Below are positions 1-8,913 of a DNA stretch of 64,000 nt, one piece after another. Made by a program: the position numbers and the translations under genes. The DNA is from RPQJ01 sp963696545 (GTDB lineage: Bacteria > Pseudomonadota > Gammaproteobacteria > Steroidobacterales > Steroidobacteraceae), in assembly GCA_963696545.1 (NCBI GenBank), contig CAVOKQ010000014.1, positions 1-64,000 on the forward strand, in the 5' to 3' direction. Each line of letters opens with the position of its first letter. The stretch's first letter is position 1. A model generated the notes under the pieces. That model had not been told where the DNA came from. It saw only the letters and a program-made list of their open reading frames with translations, and ran no database searches.

Positions 1-69
1 CAGCACGCGGCGTTTCGCGCCGGCGGCACGGATATTCACTATCTGGAGCGAAGGCTCCGGCTCAAGTGA
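1..69 (+). CDS. C-terminal end of an unidentified protein (partial)
   Basis: An open frame enters from the left edge and stops with TGA at 67-69, ending in ...GGTDIHYLERRLRLK. The composition (arginine/leucine rich, ordered look) is protein-like, and the following gene starts 78 bases later on the same strand. Only 22 residues are visible, which is too little to name a family. Confidence 0.45.
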   Translation, partial: QHAAFRAGGTDIHYLERRLRLK

Positions 70-146
70 CGGTCCCCGGCGTTCTGTTCGGGTCGGTGTC
101 CCGCGCCGAAAGCGCACACGACCTGTCACTTTGCAGGGAGGTTTGC

Positions 147-1182
147 ATGCTGACTCTGCCGCGTCCTTTCAATCGTCGGACACTCGGGCTGGCCGCGGTG
201 CTCGGTCTCGGACTGCTCACGGGTGCCCCGGCGCACGCGCGTCACGACCACCTCGCGTCGTGGACCGACGGGCCGGCGAAAAAGGCGATCGTTGAGTTCG
301 TCCGCAAGACCACCGACAAGGCGAGTCCCGACTACGTCGCGCCGGACGAGCGCATCGCAACGTTCGACAACGACGGCACGTTGTGGTCCGAGCAGCCGAT
401 GTACGTGCAGGGTTTGTTCGCGCTCGACCGCATCAAGGCCCTGGCGCCGCAGCATCCCGAGTGGCAGACGCAGGAGCCGTATGCGTCGGTGCTGAAGGGC
501 GATCTCAAGGGCGCACTCGCCGGAGGCGACAAGGCGCTGCTCGAGATCGTGATGGCGACGCACGCCGGCATGACGACCGACGAGTTCCAGCAGATCGTCA
601 AGGACTGGATTGCGACCGCGAAGAATCCCGTCACGAAGCGCCCGGTCACGGAGATGGTGTACCAGCCGATGGTCGAGTTGCTCGCCTGCCTGCGCGCGCA
701 CGGCTACAAGACTTTCATCGTGTCGGGCGGCGGCATCGAGTTCATGCGGCCATGGGCCGAGCAGGCCTATGGCGTCCCGCCTGAGCAAGTGGTCGGCTCG
801 AGCATCAAGACGAAGTTCGAATTGCGGGACGGCAAGGCAGTGCTGGTCCGGCTGCCGGAGCTGAACTTCATCGACGACAAGGAAGGCAAGCCGATCGGCA
901 TCAACCAGCACATCGGCCATCGCCCGAGCGCCGCTTTCGGCAATTCCGACGGCGACCGGCAGATGCTCGAGTACGCGACGTCCGGAGCGCGGCGCGCGAT
1001 TCGGCATGCTGGTGCTGCACGACGACAAGGCGCGCGAATTTGCCTACGGTCCCGCGACAGGCTTGCCCGACAGCCATGTCGGCACGTTCACGCAGGCGCT
1101 GTACGACCAGGCGCAGAAGAGCGGCTGGGTCGTCATCAGCATGAAGAACGACTGGAAGACGATCTTCCCGCCCGGGAAATAG
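147..1182 (+). CDS. Exported HAD-superfamily phosphatase, frameshifted
   Basis: A haloacid-dehalogenase-type hydrolase, probably a periplasmic phosphatase. The start ATG at 147 follows GGGAGG and gives a signal peptide (NRRTLGLAAVLGLGLLTGAPAHA). HAD motif I reads TFDNDGTLWSE, with the usual two aspartates; motif II is in FIVSGGGIEF; the acidic motif IV is GNSDGDRQML. The frame breaks at about 988, inside TSGA. The next frame continues sensibly (FGMLVLHDDKAREFAYGP) to a TAG at 1180-1182, so one indel separates an otherwise complete protein of about 345 residues. The substrate cannot be read from the sequence; related proteins are often labelled phosphoserine-phosphatase-like. It converges on the next gene with 53 bases between the stops. 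Confidence 0.8.
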
Positions 1183-1235
1183 CCGGGCATTCCAGGACCG
1201 GGCGGCGCAATTGGACCCGCCCGATCCCTGTCGTG

Positions 1236-3081
1236 CTAGTGACGAACTCCGGTACCGCCGCCCACATTCGCCGCGGCTGTCGCCGACCGCATCGCTGCCA
1301 GCTGCGCGCGATCGCGCTCCCCGCCCTCCGGATCGATGCAGATGTAAGCAGGCACGGCGCCCTCGATCGCGTACGCCGGCAGGTTCGAGTGCGAAGAGCA
1401 CACGCGACCGCCCTTCGTGAACGAGAAGTCGCGCAGGAACGTGACCCGCGTCGGGCTCGGGTAGCTGCGGAACGTATTCGTGGCCGGTGAGAAACGCAGC
1501 ACGCGGTCGGAGTTGTTCGCCGCCATCCACACCTCGCCGGTCGGGCGATACACGTTCAGCGCGTACGGCGTCTCGTACTCGCCCTGCGCGACGCCCGGGA
1601 CCTTGTAGCTCCCGAACTTCGCGGTGGCCGGGTCGAAGCGCATCAGCGCGCCCTCGTCGAACGACGGGATCCAGAAGATGCCGTCCTTGTCGAAGCGCGG
1701 GCGCCGCGGGCCGGAGAGCGGCGTCTCGTACTCCGTGATCGCGAGCGTCTGCGGGTCGATGCGGCCGATCCGGTTCGCGTACAGCTTCGCGTACCAGACG
1801 CTGCCGTCCTTCGGGTTCACGTCGATGCCGTAGGGGAACGCGAGCACCGTGTAGCCGAGGAAGCGGTGGTGCGAGAAGTCGAGCAGCAGCGACTTGTCCG
1901 GGAACCACGACGAGATCCGGAGCAGCGTCGGGAACAGCATGTCCGTGACCCAGCGGAAGAAGCCGTTCGACGGCAGGCGGATCACGGTCATCTGTTCGGT
2001 CTTCGGATCGAAGCGGCCGACCTGGTTCGATGCGACGATCGTGAACCAGACGATGTCGTCCTGGTCGACGCGGATCGTGTGCGGATAGAGCGCGTCGCCC
2101 GGCACCGGGTACGTCTTGAACTGCTTCGTCGCCGGGTCGAACGACATGATCGTGGACGACAGCGCGTTCGTGATCCAGATCCGGCCGTCCTTCGTCTGCG
2201 CCATGCTGTGCGGACCGTGGCTGCCGGTGAACACGCCGATCGCGAGGTGCATCCCCGAGAACAACCCGCCGCGCGGCAGGTTGCTCTTCGGCAGGTCGTG
2301 GGCTTCGATTTCACCGGTGCGCGGGTCGAGCACCCAGAGCTTGTCGTGTCCTTCGTCGGTGCCGTAGAACTTGCCGTCCGCGGCGACATCCATGTCGTGG
2401 ATGAACGAGAACCCGTCGCCGAGCTGCCACTCCTCGACTTTCGCGCGGGCGAGTTCGGGCGTCGGGCCGTAGTCGTGCGTGGCCTTGACCGGCTTGCCGT
2501 CGAATCCATGCTCCAGCGCGCTCGCGAAGCGGATCGACTGCGCGCGCGTGATCATCGACAGGTAGCCCTCCATCTTGTTGATGGTGGCGAGCCAGGCGTC
2601 GTGGCTGCGCGGCGCACGCGTCGTCGAGTTGCCGACCTGGTGGCAGTAGTTGCACTGGCTCACGAACACGTGGCGATCGTCGGCCCGCTTCCACCGGCAG
2701 CACGGCGTTGTGAGCCGAGGCCGCAAGCGCATCCGAGGCGCCCTGCGCGTCGGCGAACGGCTTCAGGCGCAGGTCGAGCGCGCTCGTGGCATCCGCTGCG
2801 GCGTCCACGGTCGCGAGCACGTCCTCGTAGTTGGCAAGCCGCGCACGCACGTCGAGCGGGCCCGAGTATGGCGTGACGATTGCGTAGCTGCCGTCCGCGG
2901 CCGTGTACACCGTCTGCTTCTGGTTCTTCGGCGCATTGAAGACGCTGACCATCGCGCCGAATGCAGCGCGTCCGTCCGGCAGAGTCACGGTGCCCGAGAA
3001 GGATGCGGCCCGCGCCGTCGGCGCGAGCACGAGGCAGCTCACGGCGATCAGCGCGACGCGAGACATGTGGCGGTGGTTCAT
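1236..3081 (-). CDS. Exported virginiamycin-B-lyase-like beta-propeller protein with N-terminal carboxypeptidase-regulatory-like domain, frameshifted
   Basis: The ATG at 3081 follows GGGGGACC and gives a signal peptide (VALIAVSCLVLAPTARAA). Residues about 25-110 look like a carboxypeptidase-regulatory-like beta-sandwich (FSGTVTLPDGRAAFGAMVSVF, DGSYAI). The frame then breaks near 2690 and resumes as RHVFVSQCNYCHQVG, which contains a CxxCH c-type haem motif. The remaining ~430 residues are repeated propeller blades of the streptogramin-lyase type (DGRIWITNALSSTIMSFDP, DGSVWYAKLYANRIGRIDP). Known Vgb lyases are about 300 residues and cytoplasmic, so this larger exported form is probably not an antibiotic-resistance enzyme; a periplasmic binding or redox role is inference. 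The small membrane protein just upstream is on the same strand. Confidence 0.75.
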
Positions 3082-3093
3082 GTTGGTCCCCCG

Positions 3094-3498
3094 TCAGGCC
3101 GGCTGCGCGTTGAACCACTGGAACAGGCGCTTGCCCCGTCGCAGCGCCGGCAGGATCGCACCACCCCAGATCGCCAGCAGCGGGCCGCCGCACAGCAGGT
3201 TCAGCAGCAACATCACGCCGGCGATGTCGAGCTTCGTGGTGCCGAGCCGGTCGCCGAGCCAGAGAACCAGGATCAGCAGCAGTGCCGATACCTGGTTCAC
3301 CAGCAGGATCCACTTGAAGAGCCCGTAGCCCCTCCCGAACCAAAGCAGCAGCGCCTGAAGCAGCAGGCACAGTGCCGGCACGTAGTACGCGCTCGCGGAC
3401 CAGCCGAGCGCGGCCATGAAAATCGCGCTCAGGACCAGCAGCACGGCGTAAGCCTTCACGGCTGCTGGGCGGGATCCGGACGACTCGAGATGCTGCAT
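3094..3498 (-). CDS. Small integral membrane protein, unknown function
   Basis: 134 residues with about four hydrophobic segments (AYAVLLVLSAIFMAALGW; YYVPALCLLLQALLLWF; ILLVNQVSALLLILVLWL; IAGVMLLLNLLCGGPLLAIW) and a basic C-terminal tail. I do not recognise the family. It ends 12 bases before the start of the propeller gene on the same strand, so the two are probably co-transcribed. Confidence 0.65.
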   Translation of the reverse strand: MQHLESSGSRPAAVKAYAVLLVLSAIFMAALGWSASAYYVPALCLLLQALLLWFGRGYGLFKWILLVNQVSALLLILVLWLGDRLGTTKLDIAGVMLLLNLLCGGPLLAIWGGAILPALRRGKRLFQWFNAQPA

Positions 3499-3662
3499 GC
3501 GTGGCTCCCGTTGGGGGTCGCGTGGCGAAGGGGCCGATGCTAGGCGGCTTTGCGTGTTCCCGCCCCTACTCCTGGCGGGGGGGCGCCCCGGAGCGAGCGG
3601 GCTCTAGCCTGGTGGGCGATACTTACGCCCCGCAGTTCGCACGCCGCGCCGGGCGGTCCCGC

Positions 3663-4541
3663 ATGCCATTCCTGCAATTGACGCTAGCCATCGGCCATTT
3701 GGCGCCCGAGCCCTGCGAGGAGGCGCTGTTCGATATCGGTGCGCTGTCCGTGACGCTGGAGGATGCGGCGGACGACCCTGTGCTGGAACCGGCGCCGGGC
3801 GAGACGCCGCTGTGGCCCACGATCCGCATGAAAGCCCTGTTTCCGGACGACGCGGACCGGCAATGGATCGCGACCATGCTGGGGCGTCGTCTGCCCGGCA
3901 CTCCGGCCCCTCATTTCGAGGCCGTCGTCGACAAGGCCTGGGAACGCGAGTGGCTGAAGGACTTCGGGCCGATGCGCTTCGGGCGCCGGCTCTGGGTATG
4001 CCCCGGCGGCCAGCCGGCGGGCGACCCGGACGCGGTGCGCATCGAGCTCGACCCCGGGCTCGCGTTCGGCACGGGCACGCACCCGACCACTGCGATGTGC
4101 CTCGAGTGGCTCGATGGGCACGAGCCCGCAGGCAAGGACGTAGTGGACTACGGCTGCGGCAGCGGAATCCTGGCGATCGCGGCACTCAAGTTGGGCGCGA
4201 GCCGGGTCCGGGCCATGGACATCGATCCGCAGGCACTGCTCGCAACGCGGGAAAACGCTCTGCGGAATGGGATCGACCACGGGCTCACGGTGACGGATGA
4301 TCCTCACCTGCCCGACCGGTCGACGGACCTGCTGGTCGCGAACATCCTCGCCGGGCCGCTGGTGGAACTGGCGCCCCGTTTTGCCGCGGCCATCCGTCCC
4401 GGTGGCGACGTGGTCCTGAGCGGAATCCTCGCGGAGCAGGCAGACACCGTGACAGCCGCTTACCGGCCGTGTTTTGATATCGCCCTGGCAGCGACGCGCG
4501 ACGGGTGGGGATTGCTCTGCGGGCGGCGACGCGCGGATTGA
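3663..4541 (+). CDS. prmA: Ribosomal protein L11 methyltransferase
   Basis: Trimethylates ribosomal protein L11 using S-adenosylmethionine. The ATG at 3663 gives 292 residues, the normal size. The N-terminal substrate-binding domain is followed by a class I methyltransferase fold: LDPGLAFGTGTHPTT precedes the SAM motif DYGCGSGILAIAALKLGA at about residue 161, and the family motif is DLLVANILAGPL. An upstream in-frame extension to 3501 is low-complexity and unlikely to be translated. It leads the prmA-DUF3426-dusB-fis-purH-purD order common in pseudomonads and relatives. Eighteen bases separate it from the next gene. Confidence 0.95.
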   Translation: MPFLQLTLAIGHLAPEPCEEALFDIGALSVTLEDAADDPVLEPAPGETPLWPTIRMKALFPDDADRQWIATMLGRRLPGTPAPHFEAVVDKAWEREWLKDFGPMRFGRRLWVCPGGQPAGDPDAVRIELDPGLAFGTGTHPTTAMCLEWLDGHEPAGKDVVDYGCGSGILAIAALKLGASRVRAMDIDPQALLATRENALRNGIDHGLTVTDDPHLPDRSTDLLVANILAGPLVELAPRFAAAIRPGGDVVLSGILAEQADTVTAAYRPCFDIALAATRDGWGLLCGRRRAD

Positions 4542-4559
4542 CGAGAACAGGTCGGCCCG

Positions 4560-5840
4560 ATGTATTCCCAGTGTCCTGAATGCCATACACGCTTTCGCGT
4601 CACCGCGGACGTGCTGCGCGCTGCGCGCGGCACCGTGCGCTGCGGCCGCTGCGGCAGTGCGTTCGACGCGCTGGCGCGGCTGAGTGACACTCTCCCGCCC
4701 GCCAGGAGCGCGCTCGACCTGCCGCCCGTCGTCGATGCCCAGGCCGCGATTGCCGCGTTGCCGGAAGCTGCCGGTGCCGCGGAGTACCACTTCACGGCCG
4801 ACGACCTGGAGAAGGTCTTCATCGACGTACGCGAATGGCAGAAGCAGTTCGGGGCGGAGCTGCCAGCCGACGGCACGGCCTCGCAGCCGTCACTGGCGGC
4901 CGAGTCGCGCGTCGTCGTCGACGAGAACGAGCCGATCGAGGACATCACGCTCGAGGGCGAGCGGATCAGCATCGAGGCCCCGCCGGAACTCGACTACGAC
5001 CTCGACTCCACCGACGAATTCGCAGTGGTCCGCAACGTCCCCGACTCGGCCTATCCCGCGGACGAGGACGTCGGCGCGGTACCGGCGGCCGACGCGGTCC
5101 GCAGCGAAGTGGATCGCACGCAAGCGCTCGATTTCCTGCTGGAGCCGGAGCTCGAGCCGGAGCCCGTCGTCGAGCCCTCACCGCTGCCGGCACCCGAGCC
5201 CTCTTTGCCGTTGCCGATCACGGCCGACCCGGAGTCGGCGGGCACGCTTGCGGCGCAGCGCTGGCGTCGCTCGACGGACGCCGAGGCTGTGACCGCCACC
5301 GCAGAGGCCGAACCCCGCGAGCGTTCCGGCTGGCGCACTCTCGCGTGGACAGTGGGCTGCCTGCTGCTCGCCGTCGCGTTGCTGGCGCAGGTCGGTCATT
5401 ACTATCGGCAGGACCTGGTGCGCCACCCGGCGCTCGGCCCGGTACTGCGCGACGTCTACGACCGGCTCGGGATCCCGCTGTCTCCGAACTGGGACCTAGG
5501 TGCCTTCGAACTGCGCAAGTGGGGCAATGGCGACGGCCCGGAAGATGGCCGCCTGAACATCCGCGCCAGCCTCACGAATCGCGCGGACTTCGCGCAGCCT
5601 CACCCCATCCTGCGACTGCAGCTCGACGACCGCTTCGGCGAGTCGATTGCGGTGCGCGACTTCGAGCCGGCCGAGTACCTGAAGAATCCGGCCGAGGCGT
5701 CGCGCCTGCTGGGCCCGGCGGCGAGCACCGAAGCCGAGCTGGTGATCGTGGACCCGGGCGAGGACGCGGTCGGCTACCGTCTCGACGTGTGCCTGCGGGA
5801 GTCGCCGACCCAGCTGCGCTGCGCCCAGGGCCGGGGCTGA
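4560..5840 (+). CDS. Zinc-ribbon (MJ0042-type) plus DUF3426 membrane protein
   Basis: 426 residues. The N-terminus is an MJ0042-type zinc ribbon with two CxxC pairs (CPECHTRF and CGRCGSAF). A long acidic, proline-rich linker follows (about residues 75-240). One transmembrane helix (LAWTVGCLLLAVALLAQVGHYY) then leads to a C-terminal DUF3426 domain (LGIPLSPNWDLGAFELRKWG, NIRASLTNRADFAQPHPIL). It lies between prmA and dusB, with 4 bases to dusB, its standard position in gammaproteobacteria. The function of the family is not established; a single-pass inner-membrane protein with a cytoplasmic zinc ribbon is the likely topology. Confidence 0.9.
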   Translation: MYSQCPECHTRFRVTADVLRAARGTVRCGRCGSAFDALARLSDTLPPARSALDLPPVVDAQAAIAALPEAAGAAEYHFTADDLEKVFIDVREWQKQFGAELPADGTASQPSLAAESRVVVDENEPIEDITLEGERISIEAPPELDYDLDSTDEFAVVRNVPDSAYPADEDVGAVPAADAVRSEVDRTQALDFLLEPELEPEPVVEPSPLPAPEPSLPLPITADPESAGTLAAQRWRRSTDAEAVTATAEAEPRERSGWRTLAWTVGCLLLAVALLAQVGHYYRQDLVRHPALGPVLRDVYDRLGIPLSPNWDLGAFELRKWGNGDGPEDGRLNIRASLTNRADFAQPHPILRLQLDDRFGESIAVRDFEPAEYLKNPAEASRLLGPAASTEAELVIVDPGEDAVGYRLDVCLRESPTQLRCAQGRG

Positions 5841-5844
5841 CCCC

Positions 5845-6840
5845 ATGCCTGGAATCCAGATCGGCCCTTATCGGCTGGACGGCCGCGTTTTCCTCGCACC
5901 GATGGCCGGCGTGACCGACCTGCCTTTTCGCCGGCTGTGCCGCCGCATGGGCGCCGCACTCGCGGCCGGCGAGATGCTCTCCGCCGATCCGCGCCTGTGG
6001 CACACGGCCGAGTCGCAACGTCGCCGTGATCATTCGGGCGAAGACGAGCCGCGGGTCGTGCAGATCGCGGGCGGCGACCCGCAGATGATGGCCGACGCCG
6101 CACGGCGCAACGTGGACGCGGGCGCACAGGTGATCGACATCAACATGGGCTGTCCCGCGAAGAAGGTGTGCAACAAGGACGCCGGATCCGCGCTGCTGCG
6201 TGACGAGCGGCTGGTGACGGAGATCCTCGCCGCCACAGTTCGCGCGGCGGAAGTTCCGGTGACGCTGAAGATCCGCACCGGCTGGAGCAGCGACCGCCGC
6301 AACGGCGTCGAGATCGCGCGCATTGCCGAAGGAACCGGCGTCAGCGCGCTGGCCGTCCACGGCCGCACCCGGGCGTGCCGGTTCGAGGGCGAGGCGGAGT
6401 ACGAGACGATTGCCGCGATCAAGCAGGCGGTCGGCATTCCGGTGCTGGCGAACGGCGACATCGATACGCCTGCGAAGGCATTGCGCGTCGTGCAGGCCAC
6501 CGGCGTCGATGGCGTGATGATCGGTCGCGCCGCCCAGGGACGACCGTGGATCTTTCGCGAAATCGAAGCGGCGCTTGCCGGCCTGCCGCTGCCCGCCGAG
6601 CCTTCCCCCGCCGACGCGCGTGATATTATCTGCGCTCACCTGCGCGATTTGTACTGCTTCTACGGCGTAGAGGCGGGCGTCAGAATCGCGCGCAAACACA
6701 TCGGCTGGTATTGCCGGGAGCGCCCGCAGGCGCAGGCCTTCCGGCAGTCCGTCATGCAGGTCGACTCGGCAGAGGGCCAGCTCGCGGCGGTGCGGGAATA
6801 TTTCGCCGCGCTGGATCAGAGTCCCGCCGCAGCGGCCTGA
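5845..6840 (+). CDS. dusB: tRNA-dihydrouridine synthase B
   Basis: FMN-dependent reductase that makes dihydrouridine in tRNA. 331 residues, normal for DusB. The TIM-barrel begins with the flavin-binding LAPMAGVTDLPFRRLCRR. The family signature INMGCPAKKVCNKDAGSAL contains the proton-donor cysteine at about residue 109. LAVHGRTRACRFEGEA and GVMIGRAAQGRPW bind FMN phosphate. The gene precedes fis, and in E. coli the dusB-fis pair is an operon; the 37-base gap and shared strand here are consistent with that. Confidence 0.96.
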   Translation: MPGIQIGPYRLDGRVFLAPMAGVTDLPFRRLCRRMGAALAAGEMLSADPRLWHTAESQRRRDHSGEDEPRVVQIAGGDPQMMADAARRNVDAGAQVIDINMGCPAKKVCNKDAGSALLRDERLVTEILAATVRAAEVPVTLKIRTGWSSDRRNGVEIARIAEGTGVSALAVHGRTRACRFEGEAEYETIAAIKQAVGIPVLANGDIDTPAKALRVVQATGVDGVMIGRAAQGRPWIFREIEAALAGLPLPAEPSPADARDIICAHLRDLYCFYGVEAGVRIARKHIGWYCRERPQAQAFRQSVMQVDSAEGQLAAVREYFAALDQSPAAAA

Positions 6841-6877
6841 GGCCGTGGGCAGGGTTGGACATCGAGGATTGGGGGCC

Positions 6878-7174
6878 ATGGCGCAGCGCAAGAAGACACG
6901 CAGTCGCAGTCCGTTGAAACCGGCTTCGCAGCCGGCAGGCCGCAGCGTTCCGCTGCGCTCGATGACCGAGCAGGCTCTCGACAGCTATTTCACGAGCCTG
7001 AACGGCCACGCGCCCGGGCACCTCTACGACCTCGTGATGCGCGAGGTCGAGGAACCGCTGTTCCGCGCCGTGCTCGATTACGCCGCAGGCAACCAGAGTC
7101 GCGCTGCCGAGGTGCTGGGCATCAATCGCGGCACGCTCCGCAAGAAGCTGCGGACCTACGGAATCTCCGCGTGA
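6878..7174 (+). CDS. fis: Fis family nucleoid-associated DNA-binding protein
   Basis: 98 residues from the ATG at 6878, preceded by AGGATTGGGGG. The C-terminal helix-turn-helix is typical of Fis (NQSRAAEVLGINRGTLRKKL). The N-terminal arm is longer and more basic (QRKKTRSRSPLKP) than in E. coli Fis. Fis bends DNA and controls rRNA and growth-phase genes. Its position directly after dusB matches the conserved dusB-fis operon, and purH begins 18 bases downstream. Confidence 0.94.
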   Translation: MAQRKKTRSRSPLKPASQPAGRSVPLRSMTEQALDSYFTSLNGHAPGHLYDLVMREVEEPLFRAVLDYAAGNQSRAAEVLGINRGTLRKKLRTYGISA

Positions 7175-7192
7175 CGGCGCGCCACGGGACGA

Positions 7193-8760
7193 GTGAGCGA
7201 TCCGGCGAGCACTGCTCAGCGTCTCGAACAAGGAAGGGTTGCTGGAGTTCGCGCGTGCGTTGCGCGAGCGCGGCGTCACGATCCTGTCCACCGGCGGCAC
7301 GGCCTCGCTGCTGCGCAACGACGGCATCGATGTTACCGACGTGTCGTCGGTCACGGGCTTCCCCGAGATCATGGATGGCCGCGTCAAGACGCTGCACCCG
7401 AAGATCCACGGCGGGCTGCTCGGCCGACGCGGCACCGACGACGCGGTGATGGCGCGAGCACGGCATCGAGCCGATCGACCTGCTCGCGGTGAACCTCTAC
7501 CCGTTCGCGGCGACGATGGCGCGGCCGGGCTGCACGTTCGAGGACGCGGTCGAGAACATCGACATCGGCGGGCCCGCGATGGTGCGCGCGGCCGCGAAGA
7601 ACCACGAGCGCCTCACCGTCGTCGTCGATCCGCTCGACTACGGCACGGTGCTGGCCGAGATCGATCAAGGGCGAACGGCGGCGTGTCCGCAGGAAACGCG
7701 GCTCCGACTCGCGACCAAGGCATTCGCGCACACGGCGCAGTACGACGCGGCGGTCGCCTCCTACCTCGCCCGTGCCGCGCGCCCGTCGTCCGGCGAGTTC
7801 CCGGACCTGCTCGCATTGCAGTTCCGCAAGCGGCTCGACCTGCGCTACGGCGAGAACCCGCACCAGCAGGCCGCGTTCTACGTCGCCGCCGACACGTCCA
7901 GGGTGCCTCGCTCGGCTCGGCTTCGCAGCTGCAGGGCAAGGAACTCTCGTTCAACAATCTCGCCGACGCCGATACGGCGTTCGAGTGCGTCCGCCAGTTC
8001 GCGGCGCCCGCCTGCGTGATCGTCAAGCACGCGAACCCCTGCGGCGTCGCGGTCGGCGCGAACATCGGCGCGGCCTACGACCGCGCGTATCCGCACCGAC
8101 CCGACCTCTGCGTTCGGCGGCATCATCGCGTTCAACCAGCCGCTCGACGGCGAGACGGCCCGCGCCATCCTCGAGCGCCAGTTCGTCGAGGTGATCATCG
8201 CGCCGTCGGTCGGACGCCGAGGCGCGCGAGGTCTGCGCGAAGAAGGAGAACGTCCGCCTGCTGGTCACGGGCGGCCTCGCGCCGAGCAACTCGCGGTTCG
8301 AGATCCGCAGCGTGAACGGCGGCCTGCTGCTGCAGACGCGCGACGAAGGCATGGTCGGCGCGTCCGCGCTGCAGGTCGTGACGAAGCGCGCGCCGACGCC
8401 GGACGAGCTGAACGGACATGATGTTCGCATGGCAGCGTCTGCAAGTACGTGAAGTCGAACGCGATCGTCTACGCGAAGGACGGCATGACCGTCGGCATCG
8501 GCGCGGGCCAGATGAGCCGCGGTCGTCTCGAGCCGCATCGCCGCCATGAAGGCGCGCGACGAGGGACTCGACCCGACGGGTCGGTGATGGCGTCGGACGC
8601 ATTCTTCCCGTTCCGCGACGGCCTCGAGGCCGCGGTCGAGCACGGCATCACCGCGGTGATCCAGCCGGGCGGCTCGAAGCGCGACGCTGAGGTGATCGCC
8701 GCCGCGGACGAGCACGGCATCGCGATGGCGTTCACCGGCATGCGGCATTTCAGGCACTGA
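7193..8760 (+). CDS. purH: Bifunctional AICAR formyltransferase / IMP cyclohydrolase, with many frameshifts
   Basis: Catalyses the last two steps of IMP synthesis. The protein is recognisable along its whole length but spread over three frames. The N-terminal MGS-like cyclohydrolase domain shows LLSVSNKEGLLEFARAL, LSTGGTASLLR and GFPEIMDGRVKTLHPKIHGG. The formyltransferase part shows RYGENPHQQAAFY, GKELSFNNLADADTA, VKHANPCGVAVG and ITAVIQPGGSKRDAEV, and ends in MRHFRH. Breaks fall near 7208, 7452, 7905, 8097, 8212, 8415, 8437, 8525 and 8580. A GTG at 7193 is the likely start. The reading continues correctly after each break, so small indels in the sequence are more likely than gene decay. The neighbours fis and purD are the expected ones. 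Confidence 0.85.
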
Positions 8761-8775
8761 AGAAGCGGACTGGAA

Positions 8776-8891
8776 GTGATCAGCGGTTAGCGGATAGTGA
8801 AGAGGCCGGCGCGCCGGCCGATCCATGTCTGCCTATCCGCTATCCACTATCCGCTATCCACTCTCTTCCACTAACCCCTACCGCTGATCAC
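8776..8891. repeat. Imperfect palindromic (REP-like) element between purH and purD
   Basis: The 153-base purH-purD gap contains a long inverted repeat. GTGATCAGCGGT at 8776-8787 is matched perfectly by ACCGCTGATCAC at 8880-8891. Inside it, TAGCGGATAGTG on the left pairs with CACTATCCGCTA on the right. The loop holds a 16-base perfect palindrome (GGCCGGCGCGCCGGCC, 8804-8819) and tandem copies of CTATCCGCTATCCA. There is no T-tract, so it is not a simple terminator. Confidence 0.7.
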
Positions 8892-8913
8892 TCTCCATCC
8901 GCCTTCCCCTCCC

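Noticed and set aside
1236..2690. Streptogramin resistance gene
   Set aside because: The propeller resembles Vgb but the protein is exported, larger and has a haem-type motif, so a resistance role is not supported.
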